Origin: Acanthosepion pharaonis
Taxonomy: Eukaryota > Mollusca > Cephalopoda > Sepiida > Sepiidae
DNA: 64,000 nt
Reading direction: 5' to 3'
Assembly (NCBI GenBank): GCA_903632075.3
Contig: CAHIKZ030002090.1
Location: forward strand, 5,012,001 to 5,076,000
Notes under the pieces: generated by a model
Database searches by the model: none
What the model saw: the letters and a program-made list of their open reading frames with translations, nothing else
Told to the model about the DNA's origin: nothing
Made by a program: the position numbers and the translations under genes
Shown: piece after piece, positions 45,704 to 56,801 of the stretch
How the letters are laid out: each line of letters begins with the position of its first letter
Position numbering within the stretch: the first letter of the stretch is position 1

Positions 45704-46179
45704 ATATAACATTAAAAATATATATATATTTATATATACATGTGTACATGTGTGAATGTGCATCGTATATGTACGCATTTGCATGTGTGTGTGTGTGTGT
45801 AAAGTAGACAAACATTGCTTTGTTGACGCATTTTTTTTTTCTGATAAAAAATAGAATTGTACCTAAAGTCGGTCAAGTAATGTGAAGTCGCTTATCCAGG
45901 TCAGGTGTATAAACAGGAGACGCGGCGGACGTGTTACGAATGAAGCCGGGTTGATTTGTTTATTTATTCTATTGCTTTTATGAATATTGACGAGGGAAAC
46001 TGAAAAAAAAAAAAAAAATTAAGCGTCATGCAACGTCGACCATATTGCTGTCTATCAGGCCTTTTTCAGATCCCTACGCTCTTTTCAACGATGTTATTTA
46101 GTTTTTAGTTTTTTACTTTTATGTTTATTTTTATTTATATTTTTGTTTTTGTTGTTGTCGTTTTATATTTTGAACTTCC

Positions 46180-46560
46180 ATTTGGGAAACTCGACGTCGC
46201 GTAATGGTTAGCACGCTTGTCTCGGCAGATCAATTACGACTGAATAGTATGTCCGAAGCCCGACTGGATGCTCCATATTTTGGGCCCAGAGAATGATTTT
46301 AAAACAGCGCGAATTGGAGTTATGATTAGCTAGCTTCTCTTTCTCGATTGATTACGATTTAATATTGAGTTCGATCCTCACTAGTGCCCAATACTTTCGG
46401 CATTGTGCCACATGTAAGGTTACGCTTAGAAAATAAGGTGAAGTTTGGCGTTATGTAATGGTCGGCAAGCTTGTCTCGCTAGATCAATTACGACTGAAGA
46501 GTGATTTCGATTCTCACTGGGTGCCTTGTGCCACATCCAATCTGCGCTTCTAAAATTACC
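46180..46560 (+). repeat. three tandem tRNA-SINE units
   Basis: Heads gtcgcgtaatggttagcacg (46197), gagttatgattagctagctt (46317) and gcgttatgtaatggtcggca (46449). Each is followed by a gattacgactgaatag-like arm and a tcactgggtgcc-like end. It is the same unit as the 42-kb satellite, less uniform. Confidence 0.7.
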
Positions 46561-46604
46561 ATATTTTAAACTTCCAGATGTAGGATTAGTTAATAATGGT
46601 AATA

Positions 46605-47860
46605 AAAAAGTTCTTCTTCTTCTTCTTCTTCTTCTTTTTCTTCTTCTTCTTCTTCTCCCCCTCCTCCTCCTCTGTACCTCCCTGTTCGCTTTCTTCTTCC
46701 ACTCTTACTTTTGTACCTACCTGTTTTTTCTTCGCTCACTCCCATTTCTCTTTCTCCTTATCATTTTCTTTCTTCGACACCACCATTTTTTAAATTTTCT
46801 TTTTGTTTCTTTTTCTTCACATTCTCCTTCTTATGCTTTCCTTCTTTGTCTTTTTTTCTTCTTCTACATCGACGTTTTCTTACCTTTTACGTCTTCTTCG
46901 TCGTTACCTCCATTTTCTTTCTTCTCTACCTCACTTTGCTCAATTTTCTTCATTTTCTTTTTCTTCTGTACTTCCCTTAGCTCTTGCTTCTTCCCTATTT
47001 CATTTTTTCTTCTTTTCTACCTTTTCTTCTCTTATTCTTCATTCACACCTCCCATTTTTCTTCTATGCCTCCCTTATCTTTTTCTTTTCTTTTTATTTCT
47101 TTTCTTCTGTGGTTAACGCTTCTCTTTCTCCTTTTTCTACTTCTGCAGATTTCTATTTCTTTTTTTTTTTTTTTTCAACTAACGCACCTTCATTTTTCTT
47201 CTTCCATAACCCACATTTCTCATTCTTCCTCATTTCTTTTTTATACACCTGCTTTATCTTTTTTTTCTTTGCTTTTTCTTCTTCATTTCACTTTTGTTAT
47301 TGTTTCCTATTTTCTTCCATCTGGGATCCCTTTTCTCTGTTCTTTTTTTTTTTTTTTTTAATTTTAAACTAATCTTCACCTTTTTCTTTCCTTTTTCTTG
47401 AATCTCTTTTCTCTTTCTTCTCCATTTCTTCTTCTGCGGCACCTTTTTCTTTTTCTTCTTCTAGCACTACCTACCTTACTCATTACACTACCCTTTTTCA
47501 TTCTCCTTGGCCTCTCTATTTTTTTTTTTTCATTCTTCAACTCACTTTTTCTTCTCCACGTTTTCATTCTGCGGCATAGAATTTTTTTTTTCCTATTTTA
47601 CTTCTACACATTTTTTCTTATTATTCAGCTCCTTTTTTTTTTCTGTATCACTTTTGTTGTCTTTGTAACCCATTTTTTTCTTTCGTCTTCCTTTTTCTTT
47701 TTCACTTTTCTTCTATTCCACACCCCACTTCTCTTCTGTTTTTTATTATAAATCTCCTTTTTTTTCTCTTCTGACATACCTTTCTTCTTTTGGCTTTCCC
47801 TTTTTTTTCTTTTTCTTTCTTCTTTTCCTTCATTTGTGTTATGTTGTTAATAGAAAAAAA
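46605..47860. repeat. 1.25-kb polypyrimidine tract
   Basis: Almost only C and T on the plus strand, built of TTCTTC, TTTTTCTT and TCCT words, with rare purines. All open frames here (Phe/Leu/Ser-rich or Lys/Arg-rich) are composition artefacts. Confidence 0.9.
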
Positions 47861-48420
47861 ACATCGTCTAATCTCGGCGACGGTTAATAACTATTTTAGA
47901 AACAGTCTGCTGTAATAGTAGTAATATTGTAGTAATAGTCGTAATATTGTTCACTCCATTTTTGTCAGTGGTTCGTACTCATCTTCATCATCTAACTTTA
48001 CAGACCTCTTTTTTAAGAGCTATAACGTTTTTTTTTCTATTCACTTGAAGAATCTTTGTTTTTCACAAAACACGGAAGTATTTCAGGTAGGTTTTGAACA
48101 CATTCTACGGGAATATCACATGTCTCGCATAAAAATTCCAATAGTAACCAGAATTCCTATTATCCTGTTATTTCACTTGTGTCTATATCTTCGAGAAGAG
48201 TCATCAACATTCCTCATATTGTTCAGACTATTGTAACCCATCTTTTCGTTTCTTAACCTTACTAACACCTGGTTTTAACCAGATCTGTCATTCAGAACAC
48301 GTCATTCAATATTGAGATGAACAACTCGGAAAAAAAAAGGCCATGCCTTATTTCCCTAAGGAAAGCGTCACTGCGTCCTTGCGATTGACAAATTATGTTC
48401 CACTCTACAAATCTTTTCTC
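47861..48420. other. stretch without recognised feature
   Basis: No coding trace found. Confidence 0.4.
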
Positions 48421-48424
48421 ACGT

Positions 48425-48785
48425 ACGAAACGTCGCAAGCCTCTCACTGCTTTATCGCTTTTTTATGGGAAGTGCTCAGACGAACTACATTCCAGCCGTT
48501 CTAACCTTCACACCTAAAACTCGCAATTCTACGCACATTGTAGCGAACCACGTTTATTCCCTTCGTATTCCATTGGCGGGATGTAAGTTCCACTCGAGCA
48601 GCTTCTTCCAACGAACCGTCTCCTAAGCTAATACTTCCCCGATAACTTCAATCTTAACCTGTTCAAGTCTAGAGTTAACCGTTATCAACCCCCCATATCC
48701 GCATAAAATGTGTTTCTTACTCTGTATCACTCTACCTCGAGTGGCTCCCGGGCTTTGTACCGGTTGAACATCACTTTAAAAAGAT
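48425..48785 (+). mobile_element. Jockey/CR1-type LINE C-terminus
   Basis: The nucleotides follow 30.30-30.69 kb closely: cgtcgcaagcctctcactgc, agtgctcagacgaactacat, ccactcgagcagcttcttcc, tacctcgagtggctcccggg. Reading frame is lost in several places. Confidence 0.7.
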
Positions 48786-48789
48786 AAAT

Positions 48790-49388
48790 AAAAAGATAAA
48801 AAATAAAACATTTCCTCTTTTTTTTTTTTTTTTTTGAGAGTTCTGCAACCTCAACATCGCTAACATATTTAATTGTTTGAACAAAAATTGAAATATTTTT
48901 CAAAGCCTACATGGCATTATATTATGTAATATAAATATTATAAAAATATGACACGACTTTGCCTGCACGAGTGACATTCGCAAGATGTCTCCGTACATTT
49001 ATTTTATTATTATTATTATTACTTTTTCATGCTTGACATCACACGTAAATACAAAGCATATTAGTTTGGAAAGACCTGTCGCATTTTAGCATTGAATATC
49101 GTTGCTACATCTGGTTTGGTTCTTCTGCTATGTATCTAGAGATTCTTGACGAAATCCATTGAAAAAATCTGCAATGTTATAGTTCCTAACCTGGCATCTC
49201 ATCTTCGATAACTTTGGCATCGCCGTAGCGTAGGTACCCTGTGCCATTTATGTAATTATTTTTCATGATAATTGTTTTGATGAGGTTTATTCTTTCCTGC
49301 CTCGATTTTACGAATTTAAGCGCAGTACCAGATTGGCAGCTAGGTCTCATCATCTAACAGCTGACACTACTATACTGCTCTGAGGGAG
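48790..49388. other. stretch without recognised feature
   Basis: T run at 48820-48834 and an (ATT)n run near 49005. Nothing else seen. Confidence 0.4.
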
Positions 49389-49389
49389 A

Positions 49390-49496
49390 ACCCGGTTTTT
49401 GACTGTTGTTTTTGATAACTCAGTTACAATAGTTTATGTCATCCTCGTCGCCAAACTGTTGTAACTAAGTTATCAAAAACAACAATAGAAAACCGG
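49390..49496. repeat. 107-base foldback element
   Basis: Left arm ccggtttttgactgttgttt...cagttacaatagttt and right arm aaactgttgtaactaagtta...caatagaaaaccgg pair over about 44 bases with few mismatches, around a 17-base loop. It may be a MITE. Confidence 0.7.
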
Positions 49497-49984
49497 AATT
49501 GCTTTAAAAAGTTTATTACCTTTTGGTACAGGGAAGCATAATTTAGAATAGAAACTAGGGAAGAGAATGTTTAGCCGTGAATGACTAACTGTTTTCAGCA
49601 AAAGCTACTGCTGCTGCTGCTCCTTCTGCTACTCGATGTAGGAATATTTTTATATCTTTCGTCCGACGGCCGAGTTCAAACTTTTAGGGAAATATTCTCC
49701 CTCACAACATATATGTAACCATATTTTTTCTTCCCGCACTTCTCGTTTGTGGAACATTTTCCGGTTTCTTGCTTTACAGTCAACTTTGATGTTCAAAAAT
49801 TGAAATGAAATGTCAATCCTCATTTTATGTCTGTTTGAATCGTTTTCTTTTATTGTCCTCCCTCCGTAATAATGATTTTTCTTCGATTCTTTCAATTTTA
49901 ATAACTTTTGTAGCATTATTGTCTCGTTTACGGTGAAATACTTAAAACAAGCAAACGCTTCTTTGGTCTTAGCTGATATATTTA

Positions 49985-50570
49985 ACGAAGATAATAATTT
50001 CCTTCATTATCCATCACTAACCGCATGAAATTGTTGATCTCCCGGGAGTAAAATTCTTCCGCTTTCGATGCAGTTAAGCACTACATATCAGGTTTAACCT
50101 CTTCTCAGTTAATGTACTGTTTTCTTTTTAAAAATGTTGCAATAACTTGGAGAAATGATAGTCAGACACAGCTACATCAGTTGAGTAGGAAGAATGGGGT
50201 GAAACATATTGTGTGAACTTGCATGATCGTGTCAGAGCATCACGTCTTTAAGATTAAACATTGATGGCTGCATTTTTCTGTAAATTCTTGCTCAACATTT
50301 CCAACTGACGATAATATTACCACCAAACAGTGGATTTTTTTCGGGCGTAGCCCTGGTTTAGGCATCGATGCGTCTTTTTCTGTCGGTAATAACCAATGTC
50401 GTTTTCGTTGCATAGTATTGTATACAAACCACTTTTCATCAGTTTCACGCTGAAAAGCGTTACTAACAATAATAAATAAAGAAGCAGACAGATGTGGAAT
50501 CAATTGAGAAAGTTTGAACAGTTTTCCAACTTCATTTTATGATCAAAGTAAGAAGCGGTAAGACTGGAAG
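49985..50570 (-). mobile_element. mariner transposase relic with catalytic residues visible
   Basis: Reverse strand: VGKLFKLSQLIPHLSAS, FQRETDEKWFVYNTMQRKRH (first Asp in D-E-K-W), MPKPGLRPKKIHCL, HDHASSHN (second Asp), SSYSTDVAVSDYHFSKLLQH (third Asp; family S-P-D-L-A-P-S-D-Y), then RKNFTPG. Stops and a shift follow the second Asp. Same mariner group as 32.04-32.71 kb, a different copy. Ends not identified. Confidence 0.75.
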
Positions 50571-50750
50571 AATTTGGAAAAGCTATAATTAGGAATGAAG
50601 CAATGAGATCAGGCATAATTGATCATGTATTGGTGGGGATGGTAGTCATCAAGAATGATGAACGTCGAAAGGTATCATCGCATATGCTAGGCTATGAGGA
50701 TATGGTTAGTAGGCCTAACATAGGAATGAATACGATAAGGGAGCCGTTAA

Positions 50751-50797
50751 GAAAGAAAGAAAGAAAGAACGAAAGAAAGAAAGAAAGAAAGAAAGAC
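50751..50797. repeat. (GAAA)n microsatellite
   Basis: About 11 AAAG units with one C interruption. Confidence 0.95.
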
Positions 50798-51099
50798 AGC
50801 AAAATTTCAACAACAGCAACAGTAAAAAAAAACGGAAGCCTCAATTACTGCAGTCAAGCAAGACAGGTAGCAGTAGTAGGACTAACAGCAGGTAGGTTAG
50901 GTTTAAGGCTGTAAGTTTTCTACTCAAAATTGGCTCACGAGACAATAGATAAGTGATTTAAGTATTAACTAGGGAATTTGGTGACATAGTAACTGCCAGT
51001 TCTGTCCTTAGTCAGTGTGCACTTGGATTCAGTGGAAACAGGCCAAGCAATAACTGAGAAGTACTAAATAAGAACTAAACAAGGTACCCCTGGTCATGG

Positions 51100-51260
51100 G
51101 CAGAGGAATGTGGACAATAGCACATTAAATAAAGTGTTCAGTTCGAAATTCCTTGATGGTTATCCGGATCGACAAAAATCTGATAATGACCGGAGAACAC
51201 AACGGCCGAAGCGACAAAGATTAGGATAATAGTCTGCATGCAAATAATGTAAATAAATAA
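51100..51260 (+). repeat. hammerhead-like repeat family H, copy E
   Basis: CTGATAATGACCGGAGAACA (51180-51199), CGGCCGAAGCG, then gataatagtctgcatgcaaa. Stem II CCGG.../...CGG is good. GAAA is GAAG. Confidence 0.55.
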
Positions 51261-51344
51261 TATCTATCGACATAGAGATCGAGAAATTTTACGAAATAAA
51301 ATGTATCTACGACGCATAGGCAAGGGGACAAAAGGTTTGGTTGA

Positions 51345-51605
51345 AGTAATCCAAAAGTGACTTTACCCAAACAGTTCTAAGTTCAATACCTGCCCACAGC
51401 AGAGGTGACCAAAAACTTGAAGTGTTGGGTTACTAAAGGAAATTAACTGAAACTGAGATATCCAGAAAGGATTAAACAAAGGGTGCAGTTCAAAATTGCA
51501 ATTTTTATCAACGGAAGAAGGCCGGAGCGTTCAATCGCCGGAACGTCGGGAATATCAATAAAGATGAGGATAAAAGTCCGAACAATGTAAATAGTGTAAA
51601 TAGTT
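51345..51605 (+). repeat. hammerhead-like repeat family H, copy F
   Basis: The most complete 5' side: aatccaaaagtgactttacc, gttcaatacctgcccacagc, tgagatatccag. The core is CGGAAGA (51512-51518), AGGCCGGAGCG, CGCCGGAACGTC, then cgggaatatcaataaagatg. Box 1 has G for T. Confidence 0.65.
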
Positions 51606-51689
51606 ACAACACTTCAGAAAGAAGAAAAACAGCGATGTCAACTGAGACACGTGCAACCAAGAACCACTAATTATATTCATTAATTGAAT

Positions 51690-52498
51690 ATACAGAGTAC
51701 GATTGGTAAATTGTCGTAAATTTATATTTTTAACTTCGCGCACGCGCTTTGTGCATTTTGTCGACGGAACAGTATGGTAGGGTCTGTTTGGCAGCGTCTG
51801 TGAGATAAACAGCACCGTGATGCAATTCACTCGACCAGAAATTTGGAAACGGTATGATGTACTGCTTGGCATTTGCACCAGAACTCCAATACGATTATTT
51901 CAGAGTGTTTCAATCTGAGAACAATACAAAGGATTCGAAAAGAGTTATATGACATATCCAGACATGATGCTTCTTTGAGTGATCCATAGTGATGGCGATA
52001 TCATGTCACCATTCATCTTCTCACAGGGCAACACGGTGGCTTACATCAAATGCGTCGAGGAGGTAGTGCTGCTCTGGATGAAGAGGTCGACTGCTGGACG
52101 ACTCTATGTCTAGCAACAGTACTCTGCACCATGATACACAAGCAGGAGAACCCAGTCAGAGATGTCAGACAATTTCTGCGATCATATCTGGCCATCTAAC
52201 TCCCCAGACTGCAACCCCCTTGATTATTATCTGTGGAACGCAGTTGAGCGACAGATCCACAAAACTTCTTGTAACACCAAAAATGAACTGAAGGCAAAGA
52301 TTATAGCAGCATTTACCAATGAGACCGTCCAGAGGAAAAGCAAATTTGGAAGTCGTTTGGAGGCCATGGTTGAAACTAATAGTGATTTTATTGAATAAAT
52401 TTACTCTTTAGTATTTCAAGATATTTTGGTGGAATTTTGGTAAATATATCTGTCAGTGTTATTTTCATTTTCGTAATTTTATCCCTCGCACCCTGTAT
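51690..52498 (+). mobile_element. mariner-type element with both ends, internally deleted
   Basis: Left end tacagagtacgattgg, right end catcgcaccctgta. N-terminal FTRPEIWKRYDVLLG, then directly GDIMSPFIFSQG, VEEVVLLWMKRSTAGRLYV, QQYSAP (Asp to Tyr), IWPSNSPDCNPLDYYLW, NTKNELKAKIIAAFTNE and SRLEAMVETNSDFIE with stop. The first catalytic Asp block is missing. About 810 bases against the usual 1.3 kb. Confidence 0.8.
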
Positions 52499-52800
52499 AT
52501 GGTTGTGTGAGTGTGAGAAGGAATTAACATAGCTATTTAAGTGAATGAGTATGGCTCCACACAACAAAGACAGAGTTTGATTTTTTTATCTCTCTCTTCC
52601 ACCCATGGTATAAATCTAGAACAAAACACTTTGCTTGACTATGATCACTGAGCTATTCACATTTTTCCTTCTACTGTCTGTTCTAATTACCCGGAGTCTA
52701 AACACAGTCTTATGGTTTCAGCTCAGAAGATCATCTGTAAATCTATGCAAGTATTGTTTGTTGTTGTTTTTCCGGTTTTTTTTAAACGCAAGCATCGGAG
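52499..52800. other. stretch without recognised feature
   Basis: No coding trace found. Confidence 0.4.
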
Positions 52801-52804
52801 GGGG

Positions 52805-53094
52805 GTCTTACGGCAATTTATCACGTTTAAACAGCGGTTCCCATATGGTCACCGAAGTTAGACAACCTCGACCTTACCAGTATCTAAATAGGAATATAAA
52901 GGCAACGTCAATCGCTGACTTCTGTCTTCTTGAGCCCTGTTCAAATTTTTGGTGTGCTTTCCTCAATACTTTCTATTCTCAGTCTATTTTACTTTCACTT
53001 TCACTCCTTGTAACCACCTACCGGCTGACGGCATTGTGGGTGAAATGATTAAGGAAAAATGTGACCGCTTGGGAATACCAGTTGCTGTAAGCTT
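52805..53094 (+). pseudogene. 5S rRNA-like sequence split by ~165 bases
   Basis: First part 52805-52893: gtcttacggcaatttatcac, cggttcccatatggtcaccg, aagttagacaacctcgacc and an agtat.t.aatagg end follow 5S rRNA from its start (G-T-C-T-A-C-G-G-C) through C-A-C-C-G-A-A-G-T-T-A-A-G-C-A-A-C. Second part 53060-53094: tgtgaccgcttgggaatacc and agttgctgtaagctt are its 3' end. The interval holds unrelated sequence. A tRNA-SINE head follows at once. It is a dead gene copy or part of a 5S-derived SINE. Confidence 0.65.
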
Positions 53095-53260
53095 GAATGT
53101 GTGAGTGATATAATGGATAATGGTTCGGAATTGGAAATCGGACAGCCGAGTTCGAATTCCAGTCGGGTTCGTTATATTCACTTACACGCAATTGAAAAGG
53201 TATGTATTCAACTCTCCTCCCCACCCATCTAAGGGTTAATTTGTAGAACAGTTTCAGTAA
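53095..53260 (+). mobile_element. tRNA-derived SINE joined to the 5S-like sequence
   Basis: gtgatataatggataatggt, ggacagccgagttcgaattc, gttcgttatattcacttaca and ggtatgtattcaactctcct. Head and body are present; the tail stops near 53260. Confidence 0.7.
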
Positions 53261-53442
53261 ATTATTAAAATATCACTAGACATTCTTTCAGTCTAGAAAT
53301 ATTTTGTGATTTGAAATAACAAGCAAAAGATTGATAAGCTGTAAAAACAAATAAATTAATCAAAGCATCTACATGGGAACTGAACTATCCACAAAAATAA
53401 CCAATGCTCCAATGTGAGTATATCTCAAACAAGATTAAATGG

Positions 53443-53502
<60 letters not shown>

Positions 53503-53764
53503 TGGGTCTCAGATAGATAATGAAAGGACTTAGATAGTGTTATGATAATTTACTCATGCATTCATGGACCCCCCCCCAGCTATAAATAGGAGCAGGTACT
53601 GCTTTTGGGGAGAGAAGTTTCAGGCAGTAAGCTCTGACAGTCGAGCCGAACATTCTTGCTGTAACACTCGTTTGTATCTGTCTGTATTACTGTTTCTATG
53701 AATATATTTGTTTTATTCAATTCCACTCTTATGTCTTTATTTCTGGTTCTAACGAGGCCACAAC

Positions 53765-53824
<60 letters not shown>
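53443..53824. repeat. (GATA)n arrays on both sides of a solo LTR
   Basis: GATA 53443-53502 and 53766-53824. About 35 bases of imperfect GATA-derived sequence (53503-53537) lie before the LTR. Confidence 0.95.
53538..53765 (+). mobile_element. solo LTR, 228 bases, target duplication GATAG
   Basis: Starts TGTTATGATAAT and ends GGCCACAACA. GATAG lies on both sides (53533-53537, 53766-53770). TATA box ctataaatagg at 53580. A tttctatgaatatatttg motif near 53694 resembles the LTR at 54.49 kb. As the target is itself GATA-rich, the duplication alone is weaker evidence than for the other LTRs. Confidence 0.65.
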
Positions 53825-53889
53825 TTGGGGTGGAAGTTATTACAAATTTGTTTACACTGATACGACTACACATGCATATGAAACTTCTG

Positions 53890-54480
53890 AGAATTTTAAA
53901 TTTAAATAAGAGATAGTGAGAGAATCATTCAAAAAAAGAAAGTGAAAGACAAAAAGTAAAAGAATAAGAGAGTGAAAGAAAAGAGAGAAAACAAATGAAA
54001 GACAAAGAGAGTAAAAGAAAAAGATCAAGAGAGAAAGACGCATTTAGAATTACAAACTTATCAAAGAAACGGAAAAGAGAGAGAGTATGACATCACGGAC
54101 GAGAGCACCAAAGAGGGAATATGTACTGGTGTGCGAGTTCAATATTTAATAGTTATTTATAAGATGTGCTTAGTGTGGTACAAGGCCATGGGTTACTTTA
54201 GTACCTCCTGTCCCTCACTGGTCACCTGTCTACTTAGGGAACAAGTTAATCTTTTCTTAACCTCAATAAGACTTGTTGCTTTCATTATAAGTTGAGCATA
54301 AACAATAGCGATTGTAAGAAAGAAAGAAAACTTGGAATAATGGAGAGAAAAAGAGAGAAAGATGGATTTTAGAAGTATTCGAAGTATTCACACGTGATTG
54401 AGAAAGAGAGATAGTAAGAGAGAGAAAAAGTACAAGAGAGAGTAAAAGAAAGATATTTATTGAGAGACACACAATTAAAA
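53890..54480. repeat. purine-rich tract
   Basis: GAGA, AAAG and AGAGAG words on the plus strand, interrupted by an ordinary stretch at about 54110-54300. Confidence 0.7.
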
Positions 54481-54491
54481 AAGAGTGTTAT

Positions 54492-54784
54492 TGTTGGGGC
54501 GCACCCACCTTCTAACTAGTAATGGACTGGTCCCTCTTATATAAGTCAGCTCTGGAGAGAGAGGTACAGAGCGTCAGAGAGAGAGTCAGCGTTAGCAGTC
54601 CAGATAAGCATACCCGTTTACATACCGTTGGACTATAGACTTTGGATATTGTTTCGTACTAACCAACCTTCGTTCTACTAATCACTCTATTGTTAATTGC
54701 TTTTATGAATATACCAGTATTTCCCTCTACAACTGTGTTTGTCTTGATTCATACACCGACACGCGGGAAACTCACATCTCAACA
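54492..54784 (+). mobile_element. solo LTR, 293 bases, target duplication GTTAT
   Basis: Starts TGTTGGGGCGCACC and ends CATCTCAACA. GTTAT on both sides (54487-54491, 54785-54789). TATA box cttatataagtc at 54535-54546. attgcttttatgaatatacc near the 3' side. The terminal TGTTG and CAACA are perfect inverses. Confidence 0.8.
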
Positions 54785-54789
54785 GTTAT

Positions 54790-55460
54790 AAAGTACACGT
54801 GATAGAAAGAAAGAAGAATACAAGAAAGTGAAAGAGAGAGGATGAGAGAGAGAGAGAGAGAGAGGGAGTATAAGAAAGAAACAGAGAGAAATAAAAATAG
54901 AGAGAGACTTGAAGATGCGAGAGTAATTGACAGACGTACAAGAAGCATAAGAGAAATGGCGAGAATGAGAGAAAGTAAAAGGAAGAAGAGAGTAATTGCT
55001 CTATACGCAGATAAAACGAAAGAGGACTGTCATAGTGTACAAGAGACAGAAAGAGAAAATCAAAGAGAGAAAGAAAGATAGAGACCCAAGAGATCAAGTA
55101 AAACCGAGAGAGAAAGAGGGATGAGAAAGTGTGATAGATAGATAGATAGATAGATACAGAGATACAGAGATAAAATGATAGAGTAATGTTATAAAGTACA
55201 AGAGGCAGAAAGAGCGAGAAATAAAGTACAAGAAAGAGAGAGAGTCCAAAATAGAGAGAAATTAAAGCCGAAAGAGAGAGAGAGCATCAAAAGGACCTAA
55301 TTGATAGAAACACAAATAAAGCGAGAGGTTTATTATAAAGAGAGAGAGAGAGATCAAAGAAGAAGAAAGTAATTGATAAAGACGTGTATAAAATGGGGAA
55401 AGAGAGGTATAGAGTAAAAGTGGCAAAATGAGATAAAAGGTTAAAAAGACTGACAGACAG
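54790..55460. repeat. purine-rich tract with (GA)n and (GATA)n
   Basis: Mostly A and G, with (GA)n at 54843-54865 and (GATA)n at 55134-55157. It continues the tract broken by the LTR. Confidence 0.8.
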
Positions 55461-56135
55461 ATAAAAATTCAGCAAGAGAAATGGAATTTGCCTTCTTAGT
55501 CTTTATTGTCCTTAAAGTGAGAGGCTTCCATGTTTTGTAGTTTCTAAATGCTTTTAATAAAATTGCAGATCGAATCAAATGATGAAAATGAAAATGAAAT
55601 TTCAATCTAATCAAACCCAAATCGAATAACGTTGTCAAAATTAAATATTTCGTGCTTTCAGGTTAAATCTTCTGAAATTCTCTGAAAATCACAATCTCTG
55701 AAAGAACAAAAGAAATTTACGGAATCAAAAGCTCTTAAGTTTCGGTCATCGAGCATTAACGTCAGCACAATGATGTGCATTACGTCGCTGTTGCGTTCCT
55801 TGTGGCTAGCTTGTGTTGTGTAATCAAACGAATCAAAGCATGAGATATCAGTGTGGTAATCTCGCCAAATACGAGATGTTAATACTGTCAAACTGTTCAA
55901 TCCAGTAATAAGGAGTTTTGTAAGCAACTATCAATTGTTATCCCTTGCTAGATGAAACTACAACCACTAATCACTTAATGACCGGGCTCCGTTCAAACTA
56001 AACATGTCGTTAAATGAAAAGTTATACCTGGCTGTGACAACCAAATCTTTCTATTAAAACAAATAGTTTTAATGACACTTTGACCCCATTTGTATCATTA
56101 CTAAATTGCTTCTGATTGTTTATATAGGACAGTAG
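55461..56135. other. stretch without recognised feature
   Basis: No clear coding trace; the lower end of the next PLE fragment may fade into it. Confidence 0.4.
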
Positions 56136-56139
56136 TGTA

Positions 56140-56400
56140 CTGAAAAGTAAACGTAATAAACAAACTCGGAACTCATCTCCATATTCTGTAGGTTTGCATG
56201 CCTTAATATATAGTGCCACTGCTTGGACATTAACTAAAACCCTAGTGTATAGTTGTGTTTTCAACGAGGATTTTCCGGAATTGCGCATCCGGATAGGTGT
56301 GTTGTTTAAAAATGTCAGAGTTATCATTCAAATGTAGAGTCAGGCGTCGTGAATGCGAGTTTGTGGTGTGACCAACAATAATGGTTTGATAATGGCTTAT
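56140..56400 (-). mobile_element. Penelope-like element fragment, second GIY-YIG lineage
   Basis: Reverse strand: IVGHTTNSHSRRLTLHLNDN, FKQHTYPDAQFRKILVENTT, then after a shift VQAVALYIKACKPTEYG. It matches the region of PLE proteins with T-T-x-L-S-R-R-L-T-x-H-L, F-R-K-I-L-V-E-N-T-T and L-Q-x-L-E-A-L-x-I-K-x-K-K-P. Related to 1105-1272. Decayed. Confidence 0.6.
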
Positions 56401-56557
56401 GTAAGCCAAAATCTTAGATAAGATTAAAAAATATGTATCAATATGGTAATTTTCTTTCATCTTTTAATGATAATGTTATTAAGCTTATCAGGCGATATGA
56501 AAAGAATTTACATAAAATAAATAGACAAAACTATATTATTTAATGAAACATCCATCA

Positions 56558-56565
<8 letters not shown>

Positions 56566-56599
<34 letters not shown>

Positions 56600-56765
56600 T
56601 GTAACCCGGATATAAGAGAGTTGTCGGGACCGGAGAAGAAGTCTCTTATATCCGGGTTTGGTCTGTTTTATATACATTAACACAGGCTCTAATTTGGGAC
56701 CAGAGAAAATCTCTCTCATATCCGGGTTTCTCTTATATCCGGGTTTCTCTTATATCCGGGTTATA

Positions 56766-56801
<36 letters not shown>

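Noticed and set aside
45860..46010. A fifth LTR (TATA-like gtgtataaacagg and attgcttttatgaatatt, as in the LTR at 54.49 kb).
   Set aside because: I could not find TG...CA borders with a target duplication.
46526..47751. Frames of 100-196 residues rich in Phe, Leu and Ser, and Lys/Arg-rich ones on the other strand.
   Set aside because: The polypyrimidine tract lacks stop codons by composition. No domain or signal is present.
52805..53094. Functional 5S rRNA gene.
   Set aside because: It is interrupted by about 165 bases and differs at many positions.
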